A stretch of DNA of 64,000 nucleotides from an uncultured Bacteroidaceae bacterium (GCA_934293005.1 CAKQYA010000004.1:1-64000), one strand, 5' to 3'; shown: positions 28,582 to 37,776, numbered from the stretch's first letter. Translations and numbers: made by a program. Notes: a model not told the origin generated them from the sequence alone.

Positions 28582-31140
28582 TCACTTCAATATGTTAGCA
28601 ATAGTAACCATCATCGTGGCGATAGAAGCCGCCGATGTGCCCATTGCCGCATATTCAGCCGTAGTCATCTTGTTCTTCTTGTTCTTCGACGGCACCACGA
28701 TAGTGCATCCCGGCTGCACAGCCTTGCTGCTTGAATGGCTGATCAGCTCGACTGCTCCATTCATGTAAATGGCATACACCCTGCTTTTGCGCGCATTATC
28801 GCCATAGCCACCAGCATGCCTGATATAATATTTGAGCGACTCGCCCTTCTTATAGTTCATTGATATAGGATGCATCACGTCGCCAGAAATCTTCACAGTG
28901 GAAGAATACTGAGGCACAACAAGACAGTCACCTTCGCGCAGCTGCAGGTCATCTATCGATCCAGGATTCTTTAGAGCTGCCTCAAGATTGATGGCCACAG
29001 GGAAGGTTGTGCCAACATCAAGCTTCATCTGAAGCAAAGAGTCGGCACGCTGCAAGTCATAGTTCTTGCCCTCGTTCTGCATGGCCTCCTCATACAAGGA
29101 TATCTGCGCAGCACGTAGAGATGCTTCCTGCTGCTTTCTCTCATCCTCTGTCATGCGTCGCTCGAGACGGGCACCCTTGCCATAAGCCAGCGAACTGAGT
29201 CCGCCTGCAGCCTTGACCAAGTCGGTGAGACGGTAGTTTTTGTTGGTCATGGCATAATAGCCAGAGAAGTTGACAGCACCTGTCACTGACACATTCTTCT
29301 GTTCGGTATATGTAGGAGACCTTCGCACGACAACCTGATCGAAAGGTTGCAATATGAATCCAGGTTCTCCATCTATGACAAAGCCATCTTTCAAAGCGAA
29401 GGTGTAAGTCTCCGTCAGTTCGTTATTGTCTTCTAAGGCATCTGCATCATTGATGCGGCGATACACATCCACCTTGACTGTAGAAGCTGCTTCTGTGAGT
29501 CCACCTGCCTGAAGCACAAGGTCTTCAAGACTTGTGTTGTCTGCATACACATAAAGGCCAGGGTAGTTGACCTCTCCTGATATGTTCAAGGTGCGGTCGC
29601 CATCCATATCTGTCTTGCTTGGTATGAACAGCACATCATTCTTGCGCAAAGGAATGTCGGCGACAGTTCCATCCATCACCCCCTTGATGTCGACAGGAAG
29701 AACCTCAAGAGAGAGGTCATCCTTCTGGCGATGCATCACAGCGCGGGCAGTGAAGGCATCTTCGCGCAAGCCTTCAGCAGCCCTGACAAGTTCGCGCACA
29801 GTGTTGATGCTGCCATCCATCTGGAACATACCTGCATGGAACACGGCACCTCGTATCTCCACCATATTGGAATAGCGGGCTACGACACTGTCCACATACA
29901 CAGAGTCGCCATCATCCATAGTGAAGCTGTTCCAATCAAACTCTCCAACAGTGTGAATTGAATATTCTGAGCCGTTCTTGCGTGTGACACGCATGTTTTT
30001 CTTGTAAGCGTCGCCTGTGAATCCGCCTGAATAACCAAGGAGAGTGGACAGGCTCTCATTCTTCTTCATCTCGTAAAACATAGGGCGCTTCACCTTGCCC
30101 CTTATCTCCACAAGAGCGTCATAAGGCCCCACCACAATGATGTCGTTGTCGGCAAGTATGACATTACCCTTCGACTTGCCATTGAGAAGCAGGTCATACA
30201 CGTCTATCGAAGCCAACTGACGTCCGTCACGATACACCTTTATGTCGCGAAGCGTACCTATATCACTCACGCCGCCAGCCGCATACAAAGCATTGAATGC
30301 TGACGAGAGCGAACTGAGCGTGTATGTGCCAGGCACATTGACCTCGCCCATCACCTGCACCTGTATGCTGCGTGTGCTGCCTAAAGAGAGCTGGATATTG
30401 CAATCTGAATAGAATTTGCCCAATCGGGAGCGGAGGTAAGCTGTGGCCTCATTTACACTCATGCCACCTATCTGGCATGGGCCAACACCCTCGATCACTA
30501 TCACGCCATCTGGCGAAATGGTCTCTGTGAATGTTTGCTGAGATGCTCCCCACACATCGATGACAACCTCATCACCTGCTCCGAGCGAATAGTTGGAAGG
30601 AGTGGCCATATTCATATTAGGCTGGAAGGTAAGCATCTGATTGTTGAAGATGTTGCGTCCAAAGACCTCGTTCTCATTCTTGAAATAATTCTGATAATAT
30701 ATGAGAGAGTCGATATCCATGAAGCCAATCTCATCATTCAGTTCTTGCATGCGCTCACTTTTGGTGCCATAATTGCGGTTGAGGACACGATACTGGGGCT
30801 GCACCATATATTGATTCTGCTTCTGGTAACGCTCGCCATCTTCCTGGCGCTGCTGCCTTAATCTCTCATTGCTCTTTCCCGCATTCTTGCCAGAGAGGTC
30901 TGATGCGCCAAGGGCATTCTTTTCAGCATCATACTTCTTGCGGATGCGGCGCAGCTGATCTGTCGTGACGCCTTTCTGAAATAGTTTTGACACAATCTGC
31001 TGCTGCGATTGTCCTTTGGCTTGTTCTTTTTTCACATACTCAACAACCTGGTCATCCGACATCGACTGCGCAGAAACCATGCCTGCGCACATTGCCAAGC
31101 CTATGGCCAAGAGCATTTTTTTCATGAATGAGGATTTCAT
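28582..31140 (-). CDS. Wza-type polysaccharide export protein with SLBB repeats
   Basis: About 852 residues from Met at 31140 (an alternative ATG lies 21 bases upstream). A signal peptide (MKKMLLAIGLAMCAGMVSAQ) precedes a Gln-rich helical segment (about 20-150). Then comes a Poly_export domain (NYSLGAGDEVVIDVWGAS, about 185-265), several SLBB domains and a hydrophobic C-terminus (AAMGTSAASIATMMVTIANIL). It is about twice the length of E. coli Wza, as usual in Bacteroidales. Outer-membrane export channel. Confidence 0.88.
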   Translation of the reverse strand: MKSSFMKKMLLAIGLAMCAGMVSAQSMSDDQVVEYVKKEQAKGQSQQQIVSKLFQKGVTTDQLRRIRKKYDAEKNALGASDLSGKNAGKSNERLRQQRQEDGERYQKQNQYMVQPQYRVLNRNYGTKSERMQELNDEIGFMDIDSLIYYQNYFKNENEVFGRNIFNNQMLTFQPNMNMATPSNYSLGAGDEVVIDVWGASQQTFTETISPDGVIVIEGVGPCQIGGMSVNEATAYLRSRLGKFYSDCNIQLSLGSTRSIQVQVMGEVNVPGTYTLSSLSSAFNALYAAGGVSDIGTLRDIKVYRDGRQLASIDVYDLLLNGKSKGNVILADNDIIVVGPYDALVEIRGKVKRPMFYEMKKNESLSTLLGYSGGFTGDAYKKNMRVTRKNGSEYSIHTVGEFDWNSFTMDDGDSVYVDSVVARYSNMVEIRGAVFHAGMFQMDGSINTVRELVRAAEGLREDAFTARAVMHRQKDDLSLEVLPVDIKGVMDGTVADIPLRKNDVLFIPSKTDMDGDRTLNISGEVNYPGLYVYADNTSLEDLVLQAGGLTEAASTVKVDVYRRINDADALEDNNELTETYTFALKDGFVIDGEPGFILQPFDQVVVRRSPTYTEQKNVSVTGAVNFSGYYAMTNKNYRLTDLVKAAGGLSSLAYGKGARLERRMTEDERKQQEASLRAAQISLYEEAMQNEGKNYDLQRADSLLQMKLDVGTTFPVAINLEAALKNPGSIDDLQLREGDCLVVPQYSSTVKISGDVMHPISMNYKKGESLKYYIRHAGGYGDNARKSRVYAIYMNGAVELISHSSSKAVQPGCTIVVPSKNKKNKMTTAEYAAMGTSAASIATMMVTIANILK

Positions 31141-31278
31141 ATTGGGATATGTATAATTCAATTATATAAAAACATCAATTATTATCTCAAATACCGATGA
31201 CTTATTCAATCATCATCGTCTGCACTTTTCTTAAAGGCATCTGGTTTCACGAGCTGCTTGTATCTTAAAAGACACTCT

Positions 31279-31893
31279 CTATACAAACACGCCTGCCAAA
31301 GTTTTCACTATTATCTCTGCGTCCAAAAGCAGATTCCTGTTTCGCACATAGTCTAAATCCATATCAAGACGCTTCAGCATCTTCTCCATCGTGTCGGTAT
31401 ATCCATTTTCGATGGTTGCCATCGATGTGACGCCAGGATATGTCTGGTAAAGCAACTCATAATCAGGATTCTGTTCCATTATCTTGTCAATGAAATATTG
31501 TCTTTCAGGGCGATAACCGACAAACGACATGTCTCCCTTAAGGACATTCCATATCTGAGGCAACTCATCAAGATGACGCTTGCGCAAATATTTGCCAAAC
31601 GGGGTCAAACGCGGATCGTCCGACTGTTCCAGCATCGGCTTGCCATCTTTCTCCGCATCAACTACCATCGTCCTGAATTTATATATTCTGAACGGCTTGC
31701 CTCCTTTTCCTATACGTTCTTGGCTATATATCACAGGTCCAGACGAACTTAATTTCTGCTTCACATAAATCCAAAAAAACAATGGAGACAGAATGATCAT
31801 AAGCAACACTGCTCCCACAACATCTCCAATACGTTTCACGCCCCTTTCCAAACCATTCATTCCGTCAATGCAGTTTGTATTTGTAGATTTCAT
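31279..31893 (-). CDS. Sugar-phosphate transferase (initiating, PglC/WcaJ-like)
   Basis: 204 residues; the short monotopic form of the bacterial sugar transferase family. It has the N-terminal membrane hairpin (VGAVLLMIILSPLFFWIYVK), RIGKGGKPFRIYKFRTM, HLDELPQIWNVLKGDMSFVGYRPE and QTYPGVTSMATI. It starts repeat-unit synthesis by loading a sugar phosphate on undecaprenyl phosphate, and it is the first gene of the locus. The reading frame ends a little before a plausible, frame-shifted C-terminal tail (see findings). Confidence 0.88.
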   Translation of the reverse strand: MKSTNTNCIDGMNGLERGVKRIGDVVGAVLLMIILSPLFFWIYVKQKLSSSGPVIYSQERIGKGGKPFRIYKFRTMVVDAEKDGKPMLEQSDDPRLTPFGKYLRKRHLDELPQIWNVLKGDMSFVGYRPERQYFIDKIMEQNPDYELLYQTYPGVTSMATIENGYTDTMEKMLKRLDMDLDYVRNRNLLLDAEIIVKTLAGVFV

Positions 31894-32055
31894 TATTATT
31901 AGTTTTATCCTTTCACGCCATTATTTTATGGTACAGGTTAGCATACCATCAAGGCCATGGCTTTTTAGCCAAATATGGTTATACGCACAATGGTATTTCC
32001 TATACAAAATAACGACAATCTCACAATTTTATTACGTTGTCTTCTTAATTTTTGA

Positions 32056-32063
32056 CAAAGTTA
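32056..32063 (-). promoter_or_regulatory. -7 promoter element of polysaccharide locus
   Basis: The minus strand reads TAACTTTG followed by T, about 160 bases before the sugar transferase start. The gap 31894-32258 otherwise holds only the divergent leader of the C1 peptidase gene; no gene is seen in it. Confidence 0.55.
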
Positions 32064-32258
32064 GCAAGAAAAAATGAATTCAAGGCAGTTTTCTTTTATT
32101 TTTTGATTAAATTCGCAAGTTGAACGGGCCACAGCGCATGGCTAACATTATAATACGCCGCAGCACACTCTGAATTGGCGCAAAAAGCAAGCATGCACAC
32201 GCATGCCACATACATCACAAAAGATGAAAAAAATAATAAAACGAACATATCCAACACA

Positions 32259-33641
32259 ATGAAAAAAGACTTACTCACTCTATCACTAATCAGTGTCTCC
32301 GCCATGGCATCAGCGCAAGGAATCAGCAATGAGATGATCGAACGCTTTGCCGAACAAAACAAGATTTCAGGCTGCGAGAAAGTAGTCAGAAACGCTCTTG
32401 CGGCAGGACCTGTGTCGGCCATCGCGCTCAATCAGGACAACCAAGCAGAGACAAACACATATTTCTCAAACAGCGTGCCTTCCAAAGGAATAACAGACCA
32501 GAAGTCATCTGGACGCTGCTGGCTATTCAGCGGATTGAATGTGATGCGCGCCAAGATGATGAACGAACAAAAACTCAGCACACCTTTAACATTCTCGCAA
32601 AACTATCTCTTCTTCTACGACCAGCTGGAAAAGGCAAATCTTTTCCTGCAAGCAATCATAGACACTCGCAAGAAAGACACCGACGACAGAACTGTCGATT
32701 GGTTGCTGAACAATCCCCTGTCGGACGGAGGCACCTTCACAGGCGTGGCAGACCTTGTGATGAAATACGGCATTGTGCCAAGCGGAGTGATGCCCGAAAC
32801 ATACGCATCTGACAACACAAACCAGTTCACGACATTCCTCAAGCGCAAACTTCGCGAGGACGCTCTCGCACTGCGCGCCAACAGCAAGATGAACGACAAG
32901 CAACTGCTGGCCATGAAGGAAAAGCAACTGTCTGAAATATACAGGATGCTTTCGCTCGCCTTCGGCACACCTGTCAAAGAATTCGTTTGGGCTCCAAAAG
33001 ATTCGGAAGGCAAGACTGTCTGCGAACCTAAGAAATACACTCCAATGTCGTTCTATAAGGAATATATCAACCTCGACCTCCACGACGACTTCATCATGCT
33101 TATGAACGACCCGTCAAGAGAATACTGGAAAACATACGAGATCGAATATGACCGCCACACATACGACGGCCACAACTGGAAATACGTGAATGTGCCTATG
33201 GACGACATAAAAGCGGCGGCCATAGCTTCCATCAAGGACAGCACGAGCATGTATTTCTCATGCGACGTGAGCAAGTGCCTCGACAAAAGAGGCATTGCCG
33301 ATCTCAACAACTTCAACTATGATGAAATCTTCGGCGTGAAGTTTGGCATGGACAAGGCACAGCGCATCAAGTCGCACGACTCTGGCTCCACACACGCAAT
33401 GACCCTTATGGCCGTAGACATCAATGCTGACGGCAAACCCACAAAATGGAAGGTTGAAAACTCATGGGGCGCAGCAAGCGGACACAATGGACACATCATC
33501 ATGACCGACGAATGGTTTGACAATTACATGTTCCGCCTTGTTGTTGACAAGAAGTATGTTTCAGACAAAATAATCAAAGCCAACGAACAGAAGCCCGTCA
33601 TGCTGCCATGCTGGGACCCTATGTTCAGCGCAGAAAACTAA
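32259..33641 (+). CDS. pepC: Secreted C1 aminopeptidase (bleomycin hydrolase family)
   Basis: 460 residues. The cysteine protease triad is visible: Cys87 in SSGRCWLFSG, His in DSGSTHAMTLMAVD, Asn in WKVENSWGAASG. A signal peptide (MKKDLLTLSLISVSAMASAQ) sends it to the periplasm, unlike the cytosolic PepC of Firmicutes. The open frame extends upstream to 32175, but the ATG at 32259 starts the signal peptide and follows an A-rich leader. A family A repeat follows the stop, then pepT. Confidence 0.92.
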   Translation: MKKDLLTLSLISVSAMASAQGISNEMIERFAEQNKISGCEKVVRNALAAGPVSAIALNQDNQAETNTYFSNSVPSKGITDQKSSGRCWLFSGLNVMRAKMMNEQKLSTPLTFSQNYLFFYDQLEKANLFLQAIIDTRKKDTDDRTVDWLLNNPLSDGGTFTGVADLVMKYGIVPSGVMPETYASDNTNQFTTFLKRKLREDALALRANSKMNDKQLLAMKEKQLSEIYRMLSLAFGTPVKEFVWAPKDSEGKTVCEPKKYTPMSFYKEYINLDLHDDFIMLMNDPSREYWKTYEIEYDRHTYDGHNWKYVNVPMDDIKAAAIASIKDSTSMYFSCDVSKCLDKRGIADLNNFNYDEIFGVKFGMDKAQRIKSHDSGSTHAMTLMAVDINADGKPTKWKVENSWGAASGHNGHIIMTDEWFDNYMFRLVVDKKYVSDKIIKANEQKPVMLPCWDPMFSAEN

Positions 33642-33643
33642 AC

Positions 33644-33671
33644 TCAAATCGGTCATCAGGCCGTTTGAAAC
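33644..33671. repeat. Family A palindrome, degenerate copy
   Basis: TCAAATCGGTC-ATCA-GGCCGTTTGA sits right after the pepC stop and about 20 bases before pepT. The arms pair imperfectly. It may act as a weak terminator between the two peptidase genes. Confidence 0.55.
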
Positions 33672-33691
33672 AAAAAAAAACAAGATAAAAA

Positions 33692-34909
33692 ATGAATCTA
33701 TTAGACAGATTTCTCAAATATGTGTCATACGACACCCAGTCTTCTGAAGAAACAGGCACAACACCATCAACACAAAAACAGATGGCATTTGCCAAAATCT
33801 TGAGAGAAGAACTCATCGCAGAAGGACTTGAAGATGTAGAACTGGACGAAATGGGCTATCTTTACGCAACACTGCCAGCCAACACCAACAAGACATTGCC
33901 AACAATAGGCTTCATAGCACACATGGACACAAGCCCGGATGCTTCTGGCAAGGATGTGCATCCGCACATCATCAAGAACTATGACGGCACTGACATCACT
34001 CTGGCAAACGGCCTTGTCACATCACCCTCTGTATTTCCCGAACTGCTCGACCACAAAGGCGAAGACCTCATTGTCACTGACGGCAACACGCTTCTTGGCG
34101 CAGACGACAAAGCAGGCATTGCTGAAATAGTGCAAGCCATGGTCTATCTGAAAGAGCATCTGGAGATTAAGCATGGTAAAATACGCATCGGATTCAATCC
34201 TGACGAGGAGATTGGACTTGGAGCCCACCATTTTGATGTGAAGAAGTTTGGCTGCGACTTCGCATACACCATGGACGGAAGCGAGGTTGGAGAAATCGAA
34301 TATGAAAATTTCAATGCCGCCTCAGCCAAAATCACCATAACAGGATGCTCTGTACACCCTGGATATGCCAAAGGCAAGATGATTAACGCCGCAAGAGTGG
34401 CCACTGAGATTATCGACAAACTGCCTGCTGACGAAACACCAGAGACAACAGAAGGCTATGAGGGATTCTTCCACCTGACAAGCATCAGCGGCAACTGTGA
34501 AAAAGCACAGCTCTCATTCATAATACGCGACCATGACCGCGAATATTTCGAAAGCAGGAAGACTGAGATGGAAGACATCGTGGCTGTAATCAATGAAAAC
34601 TATGGTGACATTGCCACATTGGAACTCAAAGACCAATATTACAACATGAGGGAGAAGGTTGAGCCTGTGATGTACATCATCGACATTGCCAAGCAAGCTA
34701 TCAGCGAAGCTGGCATGACACCCAAAGTGCGTGCTATAAGAGGAGGCACTGACGGCGCGCAACTGTCGTTCATGGGACTGCCTTGCCCAAACATCTTTGC
34801 AGGTGGAATAAACTTCCATGGCCCTCACGAATTCTGTCCTGTGCAGAGCATGGAGAAGGCCATGATGACAGTGGTGAACATTTGCAAAATAGCAGCTGAA
34901 ACATTATAG
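33692..34909 (+). CDS. pepT: Peptidase T (tripeptide aminopeptidase)
   Basis: 405 residues, M20B zinc aminopeptidase. Metal-site segments are visible: TIGFIAHMDTSPDASG (His and catalytic Asp), TDGNTLLGADDKAGIAEI (bridging Asp), RIGFNPDEEIGLGAHHF (catalytic Glu pair), and IRGGTDGAQLSFMGLPCPNIFAGG near the C-terminus. It removes the N-terminal residue from tripeptides in the cytosol. A hairpin terminator follows. Confidence 0.95.
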   Translation: MNLLDRFLKYVSYDTQSSEETGTTPSTQKQMAFAKILREELIAEGLEDVELDEMGYLYATLPANTNKTLPTIGFIAHMDTSPDASGKDVHPHIIKNYDGTDITLANGLVTSPSVFPELLDHKGEDLIVTDGNTLLGADDKAGIAEIVQAMVYLKEHLEIKHGKIRIGFNPDEEIGLGAHHFDVKKFGCDFAYTMDGSEVGEIEYENFNAASAKITITGCSVHPGYAKGKMINAARVATEIIDKLPADETPETTEGYEGFFHLTSISGNCEKAQLSFIIRDHDREYFESRKTEMEDIVAVINENYGDIATLELKDQYYNMREKVEPVMYIIDIAKQAISEAGMTPKVRAIRGGTDGAQLSFMGLPCPNIFAGGINFHGPHEFCPVQSMEKAMMTVVNICKIAAETL

Positions 34910-34947
34910 TGACAAGAGCATAATTCTTTGCCACAAAAAAGAGGGTA

Positions 34948-34969
34948 AGGATACTTGACGAAGTATCCT
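34948..34969 (+). terminator. Intrinsic terminator after pepT
   Basis: AGGATACTT and AAGTATCCT form a perfect 9-bp stem with a GACG loop, followed shortly by ACTTTTTT. Confidence 0.75.
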
Positions 34970-35120
34970 AAGATACTTTTTTCAGTGTGTCGTACTGTGT
35001 TTTTTTGCGAGTTGCAAGTTATGCCTTCAACACATGCATGGCAAACTGCCAGAAACAAACACCAACAGCAATCAGGATTTACCCACAATTGGATAACAGG
35101 CACGAAAACACTGAAACAAA

Positions 35121-35163
35121 AGGAGAGGGAGCATAGCCGCAATGCGGTTATTCTCCCTCTTCT
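35121..35163 (-). terminator. Long hairpin overlapping the hslR stop
   Basis: About 20 paired positions with one mismatch, two G-U pairs and a 3-base loop (35141-35143). The right arm includes the last codons and stop of hslR (35148-35150), so the hairpin folds within the coding end. Confidence 0.65.
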
Positions 35164-35582
35164 TCATCATCTTCTTCGTCATCAAAGTCGAAATCGAAAT
35201 CGCCAAAGAATGCTGGCTGAATGAAATCATCCAGTTCACGACGTTCCTTCTTTGTTGGACGTCCTGTGCCTCGCGCCCTGTCCACAAAGCCGCTTATGCG
35301 ATTCATCTCAAGCAACTCAAGCTGTTCCTTTGTCGTGACATTCTCCAGAACCTCTGGCACCAGCTTGGCGCCCACTCTGTTCTGGATGGCCTTCAGCACC
35401 TTGAAGGAATATGTCACAGGTGGCTTGCGGACATCCACGACATCTCCCTCCTTTATCATCTTAGAAGCCTTCTGCTTCACACCTCCCATGGTCACTCGCC
35501 CATTTTTGCATGCATCGGCAGCAATGCTCCTTGTCTTGAAGATGCGTGCAGCCCACAGCCATTTATCAAGCCTCGCCTCCAT
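35148..35582 (-). CDS. hslR: S4-domain RNA-binding protein, Hsp15 family
   Basis: 144 residues. The N-terminal S4 domain (ARLDKWLWAARIFKTRSIAADACKNGRVTMGG) matches Hsp15, which binds stalled 50S subunits carrying peptidyl-tRNA. A basic middle (GRPTKKERRELDDF) is followed by a highly acidic tail (DFDFDDEEDDEEEGE) common in Bacteroidetes. It is next to pth, which acts on peptidyl-tRNA, a sensible functional pair. Confidence 0.88.
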   Translation of the reverse strand: MEARLDKWLWAARIFKTRSIAADACKNGRVTMGGVKQKASKMIKEGDVVDVRKPPVTYSFKVLKAIQNRVGAKLVPEVLENVTTKEQLELLEMNRISGFVDRARGTGRPTKKERRELDDFIQPAFFGDFDFDFDDEEDDEEEGE

Positions 35583-35586
35583 ACAC

Positions 35587-36150
35587 TTATTTCTTATTAT
35601 ATTGATTCATGGTGCGATCCAGCCCCTGCAAGCAGAAACTTTTTATCATCTCACCTACATAATCCACCTTTTCGTCTATGACCTTGTTGTCATCGTCAGA
35701 AAAGAAGCCAAGGACGAAATCAGCTTGACATCCGCACGGATAGTCGTTGCCAATGCCAAACTTCACACGCGCATAGGCCGACGTCATAAGACACGACTCA
35801 ATGTTCTTCAATCCATTATGTCCACCCGCACTGCCAGAGCCGCGAAGACGTATCTTTCCAACAGGCAGGCTCAAGTCGTCAACCAACACAAGTATATTCT
35901 CCACAGGTATCTTTTCATGCTGGGTCCAATAGCGCACAGCCTGCCCCGACAGATTCATGAACGTTGAGGGCTTCAGCAGAAGCATCTCCGCATTCTTCAC
36001 ACGAGTGGCAGCCACTGCGCCGTAACGTTTGTCCTGCCACTGCGCATTCTGCTTTTCCGCAAAAGCATCAATGAGTCTGAAGCCTATGTTGTGGCGAGTG
36101 CCCACATATTCATTGCCTATATTCCCTAATCCTACTATAAGATATTTCAT
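35587..36150 (-). CDS. pth: Peptidyl-tRNA hydrolase
   Basis: 187 residues. MKYLIVGLGNIGNEYVGTRHNIGF carries the catalytic His and Asn; STFMNLSGQAV and VDDLSLPVGKIRLRGSGSAGGHNGLKNI are family signatures. The open frame extends to 36252, but the family start MKYLIVGLGN is at 36150. It releases peptides from drop-off peptidyl-tRNA. It lies 4 bases before hslR. Confidence 0.95.
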   Translation of the reverse strand: MKYLIVGLGNIGNEYVGTRHNIGFRLIDAFAEKQNAQWQDKRYGAVAATRVKNAEMLLLKPSTFMNLSGQAVRYWTQHEKIPVENILVLVDDLSLPVGKIRLRGSGSAGGHNGLKNIESCLMTSAYARVKFGIGNDYPCGCQADFVLGFFSDDDNKVIDEKVDYVGEMIKSFCLQGLDRTMNQYNKK

Positions 36151-36265
36151 TGTGTTGTCATCTCCTGCAAGCAGACGTTTACGACGAAACAAATCCACCA
36201 ACCACATATTATTATATATACAACTTATAAATGCGGATGCGCAAGCGCGCATGCCACATAAAAAA

Positions 36266-36308
36266 ATGAGGGAACACCAAGAGCCTTGCGACTATAGATG
36301 TCCCTCAT
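36266..36308 (-). terminator. Hairpin downstream of rplY
   Basis: ATGAGGGA (36266-36273) and TCCCTCAT (36301-36308) pair perfectly around a long loop; an A-run on the plus strand just before it gives T residues after the hairpin in the minus transcript. Confidence 0.6.
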
Positions 36309-36334
36309 ACTTGTTTTATGCTCTAAGGCTAAAA

Positions 36335-36931
36335 TCACTTAGCAGCCTCAGCCTGTGCAGCACGAGCAGCACGAGTCATACGAACGGCGCATACAACAAC
36401 CTCCTTAGAAGTGATGATTTCAAGACCTTCATAAGAGAGGGCTGCAACCTTCATTGACTTGCCGAGACCAAGGTTTGTAACGTCAATGTCGAGCACATCT
36501 GGGAACTTTGTGTAGCAAGCCTTGACAGCCAACTTGCGAACGTTGAGCGCAAGCTTACCACCGGCACGAACACCTTCTGCAAGTCCGTTGAGCTTAACAG
36601 GTATTTCGAACACGACAGGCTTGTCCTCTGTGATCTGATAGAAGTCAACATGCACTGGACGGTCTGTCACGAAGTCGCACTGGAGATCCTTAAGGATAGC
36701 CTTCACTGGTGTGCCATCTACAACGAGATTCACGATGTAAACGTTTGGAGTGTAAAGAAGCTTTGCAAGCTCTTTCTCTGAAATCTTGATAGACTTTGAT
36801 ACTGGAAGACCATTTTCATCCTTCTCTACTCCGTAGAATACTGCAGGAACAAGACCTGCACGGCGAAGCTCACGGCTTGCCTTCTTGCCGAACTCAGAAC
36901 GAGACTCAGCGTTAAGTGTAATTTCCTTCAT
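36335..36931 (-). CDS. rplY: 50S ribosomal protein L25 (CTC type)
   Basis: 198 residues; the long CTC form with an N-terminal L25 5S-rRNA-binding domain (AESRSEFGKKASRELRRAGLVPAVFYG) and a C-terminal TL5-like domain (about 95-185). A short Ala-rich tail follows. It lies upstream of pth, an order common in many bacteria. A promoter element lies about 100 bases upstream. Confidence 0.95.
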   Translation of the reverse strand: MKEITLNAESRSEFGKKASRELRRAGLVPAVFYGVEKDENGLPVSKSIKISEKELAKLLYTPNVYIVNLVVDGTPVKAILKDLQCDFVTDRPVHVDFYQITEDKPVVFEIPVKLNGLAEGVRAGGKLALNVRKLAVKACYTKFPDVLDIDVTNLGLGKSMKVAALSYEGLEIITSKEVVVCAVRMTRAARAAQAEAAK

Positions 36932-37030
36932 TTTTTTGTGTTACTATAAATTAAGTGTCATGCTTAATTCGCCATCACACGTTAATCCGCATATAAGCAT
37001 GCGAACTTATGTGCTGCATAAAAAGCGGCG

Positions 37031-37038
37031 CAAAGTTA
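37031..37038 (-). promoter_or_regulatory. -7 promoter element of rplY
   Basis: The minus strand reads TAACTTTG followed by C, an exact match, in the 256-bp gap between rplY and the PUR gene. Confidence 0.6.
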
Positions 37039-37187
37039 CGACTTTTTTCACACACCACAAAATATAAGCACGAATTTCTTCTCTTCAAAACGACTTGTTC
37101 ATTAAAGCCATCTGCATTTTCATCAAAAAGGGCGCATAAAATAACACTGCGATGAATCTGCTGATTTCATTCGCCACAGGCCTTTTG

Positions 37188-37637
37188 TCAAAAAATGCCC
37201 TTCATCTTGTCGAGAAAACTTTTCTTCTCAGCCTTTGGCTCCTCTGCCTGTTGCTGGTCTGCTACCACGGCATCCTGTGCCGCTGCATCTTCTTTGGCAG
37301 CATCCTGTGCCACTGCATCTTCTTTGGCAGCATCAGCCTGCAGCTGCTCAGGCACTTCACCATCAGCGGCAGGCGCATTCTGCTGAGCGACAGATATCAC
37401 CTTGTTCAATGCCCCAACAAACTTCTCGTAATCTTCCTTATAGAGAAACAGCTTGTGTTTCTCAAACACCACACGTGGATTATCTGGCGTGCCCTCATTG
37501 GTTTTCTTGCTCTCCGTAATGGTGATGTAATTGTCTCCATTCCTGCTCTGCTTCACGTCGAAATAATAGACGCGCTTCCCCGCCTTGATGCTTTCAGAGA
37601 AGATTAACTCTTTGCTTGTCTCACTCATATTCGTCAT
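37188..37637 (-). CDS. PUR-domain nucleic-acid-binding protein (DUF3276)
   Basis: 149 residues. The N-terminal about 80 residues (SKELIFSESIKAGKRVYYFDVKQSRNGDNYITITESKK) form the PUR-alpha-like domain found in Bacteroidetes and spirochaetes, which binds single-stranded nucleic acids. The C-terminal half is a low-complexity Ala/Asp/Glu/Gln tail containing a duplicated 10-residue unit (AAKEDAVAQD), then SFLDKMKGIF. A second Met (37628) could be the start. Confidence 0.85.
   Translation of the reverse strand: MTNMSETSKELIFSESIKAGKRVYYFDVKQSRNGDNYITITESKKTNEGTPDNPRVVFEKHKLFLYKEDYEKFVGALNKVISVAQQNAPAADGEVPEQLQADAAKEDAVAQDAAKEDAAAQDAVVADQQQAEEPKAEKKSFLDKMKGIF
37270..37333. repeat. 30-bp tandem repeat inside PUR gene
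   Basis: Two 30-bp units (37270-37299, 37300-37329) differ at one base and a third begins. Being a multiple of three, copy-number change would keep frame and only alter the acidic tail length. Confidence 0.9.
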
Positions 37638-37768
37638 TTTTAAATATTAAAACATTGAATTCGTCTACAAAATTGTTGAAAATAATTCAAACAAGCAAGA
37701 AATTGGTCTCTTTTTTGTGTTTTTATCGATTCATTCATCAAAAAAGATTCTATTTTCAAAGAAAATCA

Positions 37769-37776
37769 CTACATTT
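37769..37776 (+). promoter_or_regulatory. -7 promoter element of nusB
   Basis: TACATTTG followed by C matches TAnnTTTG. It lies about 100 bases before the chosen nusB start at 37876, arguing against the upstream extension of that frame. Confidence 0.55.

Noticed and set aside
31162..31210. Separate small gene encoding the YRECLLRYK...DDDD peptide
   Set aside because: No ATG and only weak TTG/GTG starts; better explained as a frame-shifted tail of the upstream gene.
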